NCBI RefSeq assembly: GCF_030053135.1
Contig: NZ_CP125652.1
Coordinates: forward strand, 4,458,501-4,522,500
Reading direction: 5' to 3'
Length of the DNA stretch: 64,000 nt
Source of the DNA: Rhizobium sp. BT04
Lineage (GTDB): Bacteria; Pseudomonadota; Alphaproteobacteria; Rhizobiales; Rhizobiaceae
Positions 8,109 through 16,415 of this stretch are shown here, in pieces. The notes beneath the pieces were generated by a model, which was not told the origin of the DNA, made no database searches, and was given only the letters and a program-made list of their open reading frames with translations. A program made the position numbers and the translations under genes. Position 1 is the first letter of the stretch; each line of letters starts with the position of its first letter.

Positions 8109-8158
8109 GCCGGGCTTGCCAACCCTGTCGACGCCGGGCGGCAAAGCCCGGCTTCTTC
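8109..8158 (+). terminator. Terminator-like hairpin after the reductase gene
   Basis: GCCGGGCTTGCC (8109-8120) pairs with GGCAAAGCCCGGC (8140-8152), leaving one bulged A, and is followed by TTCTTC. It is GC-rich and correctly placed downstream of the stop at 8083; the T-run is weak. Confidence 0.5.
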
Positions 8159-8315
8159 ATCGAAGAGAACGAAGCGCGATCAAATTCTCGGATCGTGGCA
8201 GGGAATGCGCTCTGTTTGCGCGGGCCAGCCGAAATGCCGCCCGCCGCATTTCTTTGTGGTGAAAATTCAAAAAACTCTTGCATTCACAGACCGGTCACCA
8301 TAGTTAGGCCGCACC

Positions 8316-8406
8316 GGAGAGGTGGCCGAGTGGTCGAAGGCGCTCCCCTGCTAAGGGAGTATACGTCAAAAGCGTATCGTGGGTTCGAATCCCATCTTCT
8401 CCGCCA
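8316..8406 (+). tRNA. tRNA-Ser (anticodon GCT)
   Basis: A 91-base cloverleaf. Acceptor strand GGAGAGG pairs with CTTCTCC, followed by discriminator G and an encoded CCA. The anticodon stem CTCCC/GGGAG encloses loop CTGCTAA, so the anticodon is GCT (8350-8352) and reads AGC/AGU. A long variable arm (TATACG...CGTAT) is typical of type II serine tRNAs. The T-arm GTGGGTTCGAATCCCAT is canonical. The gene stands alone. Confidence 0.97.
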
Positions 8407-8973
8407 TTCTGATTTCCTGAACATTTCGCGATCTTTAGTTCCTGCCAGGGAATCAGGTTCGCTTAGTCGGCTACGCCTTACGGCCGCGCGATGGCGCAAA
8501 TCTCTCCGCCATCAGCGAGAGAATCGGTTGCGGGAATCGTCTCCCGCCTCCACGCTCCATCAGGTGGCGAAAGCGGATCGGTGATCACCAGGTTACGCTT
8601 CCAGCAATCCTAACATCCCCGCAAGAGCCGGATTTTGTCGGAAAAGTGTCGCAGATGCGTCGAAAGGCGCGTGTCCAACTCTTTGTGGATCTGACCTAAG
8701 CGGCCGCAAAATCAGGGTTTTCTTAACAAAGCATAAAGGAAAGCGGGGCCGCTTGCCCGACTTGTGTCCTTTCAGCAACAGAATGTCGGGAAGGCTCCCT
8801 CAAACCCCCCATCCGAGCAAGTTGGTGATTGCGTGACGGCCGCCGTCTTGTATTTTCACCCTCGGAAGCAAGGGCGACGGATCGTCCACTTCTTGAAACA
8901 CGGGGATGGGGCAGGGAACGCTGCTCAGCGAAAGATCCCAAACCCGATCGAAACTTTGAATTGGAGGTCATTT
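8407..8973 (+). other. Long gene-free region before the porin gene
   Basis: 567 bases without a convincing gene; the open frames on both strands lack family motifs and good ribosome-binding sites. It should contain the porin promoter and a long leader, because the region just before the porin start carries TTGGAGG. I could not pick a promoter with confidence. An A/T-rich stretch around 8713-8740 is the most promoter-like part. Confidence 0.4.
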
Positions 8974-9999
8974 ATGAACATCAAGAGCCTTCTTCTCGGC
9001 TCCGCTGCTGCTCTCGCAGTAGTTTCCGGTGCTCAGGCTGCTGACGCTATCGTTGCTGCCGAGCCGGAACCGGTTGAATACGTCCGCGTCTGCGACGCTT
9101 ACGGCACCGGCTACTTCTACATCCCGGGCACCGAAACCTGCCTCAAGATCAACGGTTACATCCGTTTCCAGGTCAACGTTGGCGATCGGGTTGGCAATTC
9201 GCTGACGCGCGGTAACGACTCCGACTGGGATGCTGTCACCCGTGGTCAGGTTCAGTTCACCGCCAAGAGCGACACCGAGTACGGTCCGCTGACCGGCGTC
9301 ATCGTCATGCAGTTCAATGCTGACAACGCTACCGATCAGAACGCCAAGCTCGACTCCGCTTACCTCGACATCGCCGGCTTCCGCGCTGGTCTGTTCTACA
9401 GCTGGTGGGACGACGGCCTCTCGGGCGAAACCGATGATATCGGCTCGCCGGTAACGCTGCATAACTCCATCCGTTATCAGTACGAAACCGACGCCTTCTA
9501 CGCTGGCATCAGCGTCGATGAGCTGGAAGACGGCTTCTTCAAGGCGGACGAAGATCCGAACAACGTCGGCGTTGCCGTCGGTCTCGGCGGCAAGGGTGGT
9601 GCGTTCAGCTACCAGATCACTGCCGGCTACGACGTCGACAACGAAGAAGGCGCTGTCCGTGCAATGGGTACGGTTGACATCGGTCCTGGTACGCTCGGCC
9701 TCGCTGCCGTATATGCCACCGGCCCGAGCTCCTACTACACTGCAGCTGAGTGGGCTGTTGCTGCCGAATATGCAATCAAGGCAACCGACAAGCTCAAGAT
9801 CACTCCCGGTGTTCAGTACTACAGCAACTTCGGCGTTGACGGCGACGACTTTGCCGATGGCGATGCCTGGAAGGTCGGTCTGACGGTTGATTACCAGATC
9901 GTCGACAACTTCTACGCCAAGGCTTCGGTTCAGTACCTCGATCCGGAAGATGCTGACGACTCCACCTCGGGCTACTTCCGCCTGCAGCGTTCGTTCTAA
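8974..9999 (+). CDS. ropA: RopA-type outer-membrane porin
   Basis: A 341-residue outer-membrane porin of the alphaproteobacterial Porin_2 (Omp2b/RopA) family. A signal peptide MNIKSLLLGSAAALAVVSGAQA precedes the mature ADAIVAAEPEPVEYVRVCDA. The conserved cysteine pair (VCDAYGTG, GTETCLKING) and the GYIRFQV first strand are present, and the protein ends in FRLQRSF with the terminal Phe required by the Bam machinery. The ATG at 8974 is chosen because GGAGG precedes it and the signal peptide begins there. Codon choice is strongly biased to a few codons, consistent with high expression. Rhizobia carry several ropA paralogues, so the exact one is uncertain. Confidence 0.92.
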   Translation: MNIKSLLLGSAAALAVVSGAQAADAIVAAEPEPVEYVRVCDAYGTGYFYIPGTETCLKINGYIRFQVNVGDRVGNSLTRGNDSDWDAVTRGQVQFTAKSDTEYGPLTGVIVMQFNADNATDQNAKLDSAYLDIAGFRAGLFYSWWDDGLSGETDDIGSPVTLHNSIRYQYETDAFYAGISVDELEDGFFKADEDPNNVGVAVGLGGKGGAFSYQITAGYDVDNEEGAVRAMGTVDIGPGTLGLAAVYATGPSSYYTAAEWAVAAEYAIKATDKLKITPGVQYYSNFGVDGDDFADGDAWKVGLTVDYQIVDNFYAKASVQYLDPEDADDSTSGYFRLQRSF

Positions 10000-10024
10000 T
10001 CTGATCTGACTTCGGTCAATCAGG

Positions 10025-10054
10025 AAGCCCGGCTCGTTTGAGCCGGGCTTTTTT
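10025..10054 (+). terminator. Strong rho-independent terminator of the porin gene
   Basis: An 11-bp perfect stem, AAGCCCGGCTC (10025-10035) and GAGCCGGGCTT (10040-10050), with a GTTT loop followed by TTTTAT, lies 25 bases after the porin stop codon. Confidence 0.93.
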
Positions 10055-10101
10055 ATATTTCGAGCCATGGCAAATGTGCCGACGGACTGGCTTCGATAAG
10101 G

Positions 10102-10998
10102 TTACTGGCAAGAGGCGAGAAAGGCTCGAATCGCTGCGGGGATGTTGCCGAGATGCAGGAGGGGCGCGTGTCCATGTCCTTCGGCGGCATGAAGGATCAA
10201 CTTCGGATGCCGCCGTGCCATTTCGTTCGCGGTTTCCTGTGAAAGCAGCGACGTGTTTTCGCCGCGGATCAGCATCAGCGGCAAGTGGCTCAGCTTCTCG
10301 AATTGCTCCCAGAGATCGAGCAACGGCTGGCTGAAATCGATCGATTTCAGCGCTTCGGCGATCGCCGGGTCGAAATCGGCGATCGGTCTTCCGCCGACGT
10401 CTCGATAAAGCGCCAGCGCCATCTCCCGCCAGTCTTGCTCTGCAAGCGCGGTGAACGCCGCGCCATGATTTTCCTTCAATATTTCGACCGCTTCGCGCCA
10501 GTCTGCCGGCCTTCTGCCGCTGTTGAGGTAGTCGCGGATCAGCGCTAGCCCCTTGGCCTCGACGGCAGGCCCGATATCATTGAGGATGACGGCTTCGAGA
10601 AGATCCGGCCGCATCACTGCGATCAGATGCAGGATCAGCCCACCCCGGGACGTGCCGACGAAGACGGCCCGCTCGATGCCGAGCGCCGCGCAAGCGGCAA
10701 CGACATCGCCGGCCTCGATGGCGAGATTGTAGTTCGCCTTGTTCTCATCCCATGCCGAGTTTCCCCGCCCGCGCGAATCGAGCGCGATGACCCTGCGTGG
10801 TGCTGTTATGTCCTGGGAGAGCAGCAGCGCCAGCGGATGAAAATCCCGCGTATTGCGGGTCAGGCCGGGCAGGCAGATGACCGGCAGCCGTCCGGCGGTT
10901 GCCGTCTCGCCGGGCCAATAGTCGCGGGCATAAAGCTTCAGCCCATCGGGAGACGTATAAAATCGTTCCTGGAAACCGCTTGCATAATTATCCGGCAT
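10102..10998 (-). CDS. Alpha/beta-fold hydrolase
   Basis: A 298-residue cytoplasmic alpha/beta hydrolase. Visible elements are the oxyanion-side LPGLTRNTRDFHPLA, the nucleophile elbow FVGTSRGGLI with the catalytic Ser, and a C-terminal HAAEGHGHAPLLH carrying the likely catalytic His. The sequence between strand 4 and the nucleophile (IALDSRGRGNSAW) is typical of esterases and haloalkane-dehalogenase-like proteins. There is no signal peptide and no pathway neighbour, so the substrate cannot be named. The stop lies close to the porin terminator, which could serve both genes. Confidence 0.8.
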   Translation of the reverse strand: MPDNYASGFQERFYTSPDGLKLYARDYWPGETATAGRLPVICLPGLTRNTRDFHPLALLLSQDITAPRRVIALDSRGRGNSAWDENKANYNLAIEAGDVVAACAALGIERAVFVGTSRGGLILHLIAVMRPDLLEAVILNDIGPAVEAKGLALIRDYLNSGRRPADWREAVEILKENHGAAFTALAEQDWREMALALYRDVGGRPIADFDPAIAEALKSIDFSQPLLDLWEQFEKLSHLPLMLIRGENTSLLSQETANEMARRHPKLILHAAEGHGHAPLLHLGNIPAAIRAFLASCQ

Positions 10999-11061
10999 CG
11001 CATCCTCGAGATCTGTTTGATCGCGAAGATGTAGCCTGCTTTTCCGGCTGCGCCAAACGCC

Positions 11062-13137
11062 TTAGGAAGCACTGCGTCCGCCGATGAGGTCGCGCTCGAT
11101 ATCGGTGGGCTGGCCGAGGCGAGCCTTGTACACCTCGTAATTCTCCATCACCCGCTGGACGTAGTTCCGCGTTTCGGGGAAGGGGATGCGCTCGATCCAG
11201 TCGACGATCTCGTCGATCGACCTGCCGCGCGGATCGCCGTAACGGCTGATCCATTCCGGCACCCGTTTCGGCCCGGCATTGTAGGCAATGAAGGTCAGGA
11301 TATAGGAGCCGCCGAAGGCTTCGATCTGCTCACCGAGATAATGCGCGCCGAGTGTGGCGTTATAACCGGCATCGGCCGTCAGCTTGTCTTTCGAATAGGC
11401 GATGTTGTGGCGCTTGGCCACCGCCTGGGCCGTCCCCGGCAGAAGCTGCAGCAATCCCCGCGCATTCGCCGCTGAAACGGCGGCTGGGTTGAAGGCGCTT
11501 TCCTGCCGGGCGATGGCATAGGCGAGCGCCTTGCCGGAGCCGGAGATGTTGGCATTCGCCGGGATGACGCCGACCGGAAAGGCGAGCGCTGCGACATCGA
11601 TGCCGCGGCCATAGGCGATCTTGCCGATCTGCAGCGACAAATGATGATCGCCGGATTGCTCGGCCTGCGCCGCAAGCACGGCCAGTTCGCCGGGGCTCTG
11701 CAACTGGTCGGCAAGCGCAAGATAGAGAATATCGGCCCGCCATCCATGGCCTGCGGCCTCTAGTCGGGCGATCGCCTGCACCGCTTCACGTGCCTGAAAG
11801 CGTTGCCGGTCGGCCGTGCTCGGCGCGGGATAGGTAACGTTCAGCGTCTTTCGCCCCAGCTTTTCGGCCGCGAGCTGACCGTAGAAGGTGCCGGGGAAGG
11901 TCGCAGCCTTCCCATAGAATTCGCTGGATTTGCCGGGGCCCCCGGCTTCGGCCGCCCGTCCCAGCCAGTACCAGGCGCGTGAAACCGAGATCGGCCCGTT
12001 TGATGTCTGGAGAATCTTGCGGAAGTGTCTTTCCGCGGTTGCCGGATCCTGCAGGCCGCGAAGCGCGTACCATCCGGCATGGAACTCAGCCTCGACGATG
12101 TCAGTCGGGCTCGTTGCGGCGTAATTGGCGACGATGCGATAGGCAGGCTTGAACTGTCCCTGGTCGACGAGACCACGGCTGACGATACGCTGCTCGTTCC
12201 ACCACTCGCCGGAGTTGACAAGTTCGCTACGCTCGGGCGGCATCTGCTCCAGAAGTGCTGCCGCCTCGGCATATTTGTCCTGTTTGCGCAGATATTCAAT
12301 CCGCGCAAACAGCAGGCCGGCATCGCCGCGCCATTTTGCATCGACAGCGTTGAGCAGCGCGCCGGCGTTGCCGGCTTTGGCGTCGACGGCAGACCAAGCC
12401 TTGTAGAGCGACTGGGCCTGGGCCATGTCGCCGAAGCGCTTGGCCTGCGCCACCCGGCCGCGATACATCAGATAGTCCATCCGCGCCTTATGGTCGGCAG
12501 GCGTCAACAGAGCTGAGAATTCGAGGAGGATCTTGTCCTCGGTCGCCTTGTCGAGAGCCTCTCCGCGCCAGACCTTGCGGATATATTTTGCCGCCTGCGC
12601 TTGTCTGCCTGATGCAACCAGCGCCCGGCCGAGGATGACGGCGCCCTGCATCGTCTCGGGCGCGGTATCGCCGAAGGCGGCGAGCACGGCGGATGGGGCG
12701 GGGTTCTCGTCATAGAGCGCACGTTCGGAATAGGAGCGCAGCCGCGAGAGGCCCGGCCAGCTCTTGAGCTCCTGCCCAGCACTGGCGATTTCATAAGAGG
12801 GGACGCCCTTCAATCCGGAAACGGCGATCGCCCAGGTGAGGATATGGCGGTCGAGCGTACCGCCCTGCATGCTGTCGCGGATCGACAGCGCCAGCTGCGG
12901 GTTCTTGTCGGAAAGCGCATCGAGGCCGGCTTTCAGGTCGCTGTTGACAGGCGCGATGGCCGGATTGCGCGGAATGGCGCCCGTTGTGATCGCTTCCGGC
13001 ATGGCTGTTTGGGGAATGAAGCCGAGCGGCTTGACGCCAGGCATGGGCGTGCTCTCGCCCGGAAGCGGCGACGCTATGCTGCCCCACGCGGCGGCGGCGA
13101 AGCCGAAGGCGGACAGAATCAGGACAGCTTTCTTCAT
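11062..13137 (-). CDS. Soluble lytic murein transglycosylase (Slt family)
   Basis: A 691-residue periplasmic enzyme cleaving peptidoglycan to 1,6-anhydromuropeptides. An N-terminal signal peptide (MKKAVLILSAFGFAAAAWG) leads into a long alpha-helical superhelical region with TPR-like repeats, as in Slt70. The C-terminal domain carries the catalytic Glu in IARQESAFNP, then GLLQLLPGTA and YNAGPKRV, all diagnostic of GH23 lytic transglycosylases. The ATG at 13137 is chosen because it begins the signal peptide; an in-frame ATG at 13170 adds basic residues that do not fit one. It stands divergent from dapA. Confidence 0.92.
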   Translation of the reverse strand: MKKAVLILSAFGFAAAAWGSIASPLPGESTPMPGVKPLGFIPQTAMPEAITTGAIPRNPAIAPVNSDLKAGLDALSDKNPQLALSIRDSMQGGTLDRHILTWAIAVSGLKGVPSYEIASAGQELKSWPGLSRLRSYSERALYDENPAPSAVLAAFGDTAPETMQGAVILGRALVASGRQAQAAKYIRKVWRGEALDKATEDKILLEFSALLTPADHKARMDYLMYRGRVAQAKRFGDMAQAQSLYKAWSAVDAKAGNAGALLNAVDAKWRGDAGLLFARIEYLRKQDKYAEAAALLEQMPPERSELVNSGEWWNEQRIVSRGLVDQGQFKPAYRIVANYAATSPTDIVEAEFHAGWYALRGLQDPATAERHFRKILQTSNGPISVSRAWYWLGRAAEAGGPGKSSEFYGKAATFPGTFYGQLAAEKLGRKTLNVTYPAPSTADRQRFQAREAVQAIARLEAAGHGWRADILYLALADQLQSPGELAVLAAQAEQSGDHHLSLQIGKIAYGRGIDVAALAFPVGVIPANANISGSGKALAYAIARQESAFNPAAVSAANARGLLQLLPGTAQAVAKRHNIAYSKDKLTADAGYNATLGAHYLGEQIEAFGGSYILTFIAYNAGPKRVPEWISRYGDPRGRSIDEIVDWIERIPFPETRNYVQRVMENYEVYKARLGQPTDIERDLIGGRSAS

Positions 13138-13349
13138 CCGGGATCTCGCAACGAAAACACGCCCTGCCATTTGGCTAGAGGCATCTTAACGAAACCTTAC
13201 CGTACCAGGTAAAATTCATTCACATCTGCTATCGGAATTTGCCCTAAACCGAACTCTACGCGCTTGTCGCGATGATTTCGGCGCTCTATGGTGCGCAAAA
13301 TATTCATGGAATGCGGCCGAAGCAAGGATTTGGTCGTGAGGAGCTTTGC

Positions 13350-14234
13350 ATGTTCAATGGGTCCATTCCCGCCCTCGTCACCCCTTTCACGGATGCCGGA
13401 CTGATCGACGAAGACAGCTTCGCTGCTCATGTCGACTGGCAGATCAAGGAAGGCAGCGGCGGTCTCGTTCCGGTCGGCACGACAGGCGAATCGCCGACGC
13501 TGTCGCATGCCGAACACAAACGGGTCGTGGAGCTGTGCATCGAGGTTGCTGCAAAACGCGTTCCCGTCATGGCCGGCGCCGGCTCGAACAACACGCGTGA
13601 GGCGGTCGAACTTGCCCAGCACGCCGAAAAGGTTGGTGCGGACGCCGTTCTGGTCGTCACTCCCTATTACAACAAGCCGACGCAGAAGGGTTTGATCGCG
13701 CATTTTTCGGCGATTGCCGAGGCCGTCGATCTGCCGATCTATATCTACAATATCCCCGGCCGCTCGGTGGTCGACATGACGCCGGAAACAATGGGTGCGC
13801 TCGCCAAGGCGCACCGCAATATCGTCGGCGTCAAGGATGCGACGGGCAAGATCGAGCGCGTCTCCGAACAGCGCATCACCTGCGGCAAGGATTTCCGACA
13901 GTTGTCGGGCGAGGATGCGACGGCACTCGGCTTCAACGCTCATGGCGGTGTCGGCTGTATTTCGGTCACGGCCAATGTCGCCCCGCGCCTTTGTGCCGAC
14001 TTCCAGGCGGCGACGCTGGCGGGCGACTACATCAGCGCGCTGGAATATCAGGATCGGCTGATGCCGCTGCACAAGGCGATCTTCCTCGAGCCCGGTCTTT
14101 GCGGCGCCAAATACGGGCTCTCCCGGCTTGGCCGCATGAGCCGCAACGTCCGCTCGCCGCTGCTTTCGACACTGGAGCCGGCAACGGAAACGGCGATCGA
14201 CGCTGCCCTGCGTCATGCCGGCCTTCTGAACTGA
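13350..14234 (+). CDS. dapA: 4-hydroxy-tetrahydrodipicolinate synthase DapA
   Basis: A 294-residue cytoplasmic enzyme condensing pyruvate with aspartate semialdehyde in lysine and diaminopimelate synthesis. The GTTGESPTL motif, the catalytic tyrosine in [10 protein letters not shown] and the Schiff-base lysine in IVGVKDATG (about residue 161) are all present, and the length is standard. The start at 13350 is favoured by GAGGAG eight bases upstream and by alignment of [12 protein letters not shown] with the family N-terminus. The gene is followed by a tandem-repeat tract and then smpB, an order often seen in rhizobia. Confidence 0.96.
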   Translation: MFNGSIPALVTPFTDAGLIDEDSFAAHVDWQIKEGSGGLVPVGTTGESPTLSHAEHKRVVELCIEVAAKRVPVMAGAGSNNTREAVELAQHAEKVGADAVLVVTPYYNKPTQKGLIAHFSAIAEAVDLPIYIYNIPGRSVVDMTPETMGALAKAHRNIVGVKDATGKIERVSEQRITCGKDFRQLSGEDATALGFNAHGGVGCISVTANVAPRLCADFQAATLAGDYISALEYQDRLMPLHKAIFLEPGLCGAKYGLSRLGRMSRNVRSPLLSTLEPATETAIDAALRHAGLLN

Positions 14235-14280
14235 AGAGACCGGCCGTCTTCACAAGACCGGGTCGTTCCCTTACATAAAG

Positions 14281-14351
14281 GGCAAGTCCCTACGCAGAGC
14301 ACGCTCTACACAGAGCAGGCCCTACAAAGAGCAGGCCCTACAAAGAGCAGG
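14281..14351 (+). repeat. 16-bp tandem repeat, about 4.4 copies, upstream of smpB
   Basis: Units of 16 bases start at 14281, 14297, 14313 and 14329, with a 7-base partial unit at 14345. The two central copies are identical (GAGCAGGCCCTACAAA) and the outer ones diverge (GGCAAGTCCCTACGCA, GAGCACGCTCTACACA). The tract ends 45 bases before the smpB start, so it lies in its leader or promoter region. Confidence 0.9.
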
Positions 14352-14396
14352 AATGAGGGCGCGGCTTTTCGCGCTCTAAATGAATGGAATATCGTC

Positions 14397-14876
14397 ATGG
14401 CCCCCAAAGGCAGCCAGCGCGTCGTGAACAAGGTCGTGGCCGAAAACCGCAAGGCCCGCTTCAACTACGAGATCATCGATACCTACGAGGCCGGCCTCGT
14501 GCTGATGGGCACGGAGGTCAAGTCGCTGCGCGAAGGCAAGGCCAATATCGCCGAATCCTACGCGTCGGATGAGGGTGGCGAGATCTGGCTGATCAATTCC
14601 TACCTGCCGGAATACCTGCAGGCCAACCGCTTCAATCACGAACCCCGCCGGCGCCGCAAGCTGCTGCTGTCGGGCCGCGAGATCCATCGCCTGCGCTCAG
14701 CCGTCAACCGCGAGGGCATGACGCTGATCCCGCTGAAGATCTATTTCAACGACCGCGGTCGGGCGAAGATGGAACTCGCGCTCGCCAAGGGTAAGAAATT
14801 GCACGACAAGCGCGAGTCCGAGAAGGAACGCGATTGGAACCGGCAGAAGAGCCGCCTGCTGAAGGATAACGGCTGA
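14397..14876 (+). CDS. smpB: SsrA-binding protein SmpB
   Basis: A 159-residue tmRNA partner that delivers SsrA to stalled ribosomes for trans-translation. Family hallmarks are present: [44 protein letters not shown] and the basic C-terminal tail [19 protein letters not shown] that becomes helical in the ribosomal A site. Length and order are normal. The ATG at 14397 follows a GGAA sequence and a tandem-repeat tract. The ssrA gene is not in this window. Confidence 0.96.
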   Translation: MAPKGSQRVVNKVVAENRKARFNYEIIDTYEAGLVLMGTEVKSLREGKANIAESYASDEGGEIWLINSYLPEYLQANRFNHEPRRRRKLLLSGREIHRLRSAVNREGMTLIPLKIYFNDRGRAKMELALAKGKKLHDKRESEKERDWNRQKSRLLKDNG

Positions 14877-14949
14877 CCACGCGGCATGCCCGATGATTGC
14901 CGTTTCGCACGGTAATCATATTGTTTCTCAGTTTCGGGATGAAGGCGGA

Positions 14950-15531
14950 TCAGTCCTCGAAATCGCTGGCCGGGGCGACTTCTGCCGGGCGTGGAGCCCG
15001 CTCGGCGGGATCGCGACCGATTTCAGCCTTCAACGACAAGAGATCGATGAAATGATCGGCCTGGCGGCGCAGGTCATCGGCGATCATCGGCGGCTGGGTC
15101 GCCATGGTCGAGATCACAGAGACCTTGCGGCCTCTGCGCTGCAACGCTTCGACGAGGTTGGTGAAGTCGCCGTCGCCCGAGAAGATCACGAGATGATCGA
15201 CAGTTTCGGATTGTTCCATGGCGTCGATCGCAAGTTCGATGTCCATGTTGCCCTTGATTTTTCGGCGACCCATGGAATCTGTGAATTCCTTGGCGGGCTT
15301 GGTGACGACTTTATAGCCATTGTAGTCGAGCCAATCGATCAGTGGCCGGATCGACGAATATTCCTGATCCTCGATCAGAGCCGTATAATAGTAAGCGCGC
15401 AGGAGATAGCCGCGTTTCTGAAATGCTTTCAAGAGCTTACGGTAATCTATGTCGAAGCCGAGGCTCTTGGACGCAGCGTAGAGGTTGGCGCCGTCAATGA
15501 AGAGTGCAATTTTTTCGCGTGGGTCAAACAT
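14950..15531 (-). CDS. NYN/LabA (DUF88) domain protein, putative ribonuclease
   Basis: A 193-residue protein whose residues 1-165 form a NYN (PIN-like) nuclease domain. The acidic active-site pattern is visible in ALFIDGANLY, GNMDIELAIDAM and FSGDGDFTNLVEAL. Family members such as LabA are proposed metal-dependent ribonucleases. A proline- and alanine-rich tail (RDPAERAPRPAEVAP) follows. It is convergent with smpB and divergent from rpoZ, a neighbourhood of RNA-related genes that supports an RNA-processing role; the substrate is unknown. Confidence 0.85.
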   Translation of the reverse strand: MFDPREKIALFIDGANLYAASKSLGFDIDYRKLLKAFQKRGYLLRAYYYTALIEDQEYSSIRPLIDWLDYNGYKVVTKPAKEFTDSMGRRKIKGNMDIELAIDAMEQSETVDHLVIFSGDGDFTNLVEALQRRGRKVSVISTMATQPPMIADDLRRQADHFIDLLSLKAEIGRDPAERAPRPAEVAPASDFED

Positions 15532-15829
15532 CGCTTACCAATCCAATGAGAGCAATCGAAATCCGCAAGTGCCAAACGTCAATAAAAACAATAGGTTGTT
15601 TTGTCGTTTTCGATCCGGGCCTTACTTTAAGGATTATTCATATACGAAAGATTTAGGGCACGATTCGGCATATTCCAAGCAACCTTAGGTGGAATTATGA
15701 CATTCTCCATGGAAATTTAGCTCAGCCGAGGACAAAGACGAGGGGAGCCGGAATGAAAAACTTGTATTTGCCCGGTTTTAATTGTATCGGGCGTGCTAAT
15801 CCCGAAATGACGACCGTAAAGGACAGGCA

Positions 15830-16234
15830 ATGGCCCGTGTCACAGTTGAAGATTGCATCGACAAGGTGGAGAACCGCTTCGAGCTGGTTCTGCTCGCCAG
15901 CCACCGCGCCCGGCTGATTTCCCAGGGCGCCTCGATCACCATCGATCGCGACAACGACAAGAACCCGGTCGTGGCGCTGCGCGAAATCGCCGATGAGACG
16001 CTTTCGCCCGATGACCTCAAGGAAGATCTGATCCATTCGCTGCAAAAGCATGTCGAAGTCGATGAGCCCGAGCCCGATCCGGCAAGCATGATCGCCGCCG
16101 GCGGTGTCGCCGCAGCCGACAGCGAAGAGCAGGACGACCTGCCGGAAACGATCACTTTCGACCAGATGTCGGAAGAAGAGCTGCTTGCCGGCATCGAAGG
16201 CCTGGTGCCGCCGGAAAAGAGCGACGACTACTAA
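15830..16234 (+). CDS. rpoZ: RNA polymerase omega subunit RpoZ
   Basis: A 134-residue omega subunit that helps assemble RNA polymerase and forms part of a ppGpp site in proteobacteria. The N-terminal [20 protein letters not shown] and the [11 protein letters not shown] segment are diagnostic. An acidic C-terminal extension ([17 protein letters not shown]) makes it longer than the E. coli protein, as is usual in alphaproteobacteria. The ATG has AAGGA 6 bases upstream. It directly precedes rsh, the ppGpp synthetase gene, as in many proteobacteria. Confidence 0.95.
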   Translation: MARVTVEDCIDKVENRFELVLLASHRARLISQGASITIDRDNDKNPVVALREIADETLSPDDLKEDLIHSLQKHVEVDEPEPDPASMIAAGGVAAADSEEQDDLPETITFDQMSEEELLAGIEGLVPPEKSDDY

Positions 16235-16365
16235 GCGTAGAGACCGGATTCCCGTCGCATTGGTCGGATGCGGCACGGAAACAGTTTCATGCGATGCAAA
16301 AGAGCGATGATTACCAATCGTCAATCTTGCGCCTTTATTGCTTAGGCATATTATTGCCCACGTGT

Positions 16366-16400
16366 GCGCCAATCGTTGATTGGCGCGCTTTTATTTTTAT
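16366..16400 (+). terminator. Terminator/leader hairpin between rpoZ and rsh
   Basis: GCGCCAATC (16366-16374) and GATTGGCGC (16378-16386) form a 9-bp stem with a GTT loop, followed by GCTTTTATTTTTAT. It ends 15 bases before the rsh start, so it can terminate rpoZ transcripts or act as an attenuator in an rpoZ-rsh transcript. Confidence 0.75.
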
Positions 16401-16415
16401 CGGAGTGGCTTTGGA

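Noticed and set aside
8593..8971. Minus-strand short frames upstream of the porin gene
   Set aside because: No credible ribosome-binding sites, Ser/Arg-rich composition and no motif; more likely leader or promoter DNA.
14281..14351. The tandem repeats upstream of smpB considered as a CRISPR array
   Set aside because: Units are 16 bases and directly adjoining, with no spacers and no cas genes.
15753..15917. A 54-codon frame starting [18 protein letters not shown] just upstream of rpoZ
   Set aside because: It overlaps the rpoZ start in another frame, its second half is rpoZ sequence out of frame, and no family is recognisable. A leader peptide cannot be excluded but is not supported.
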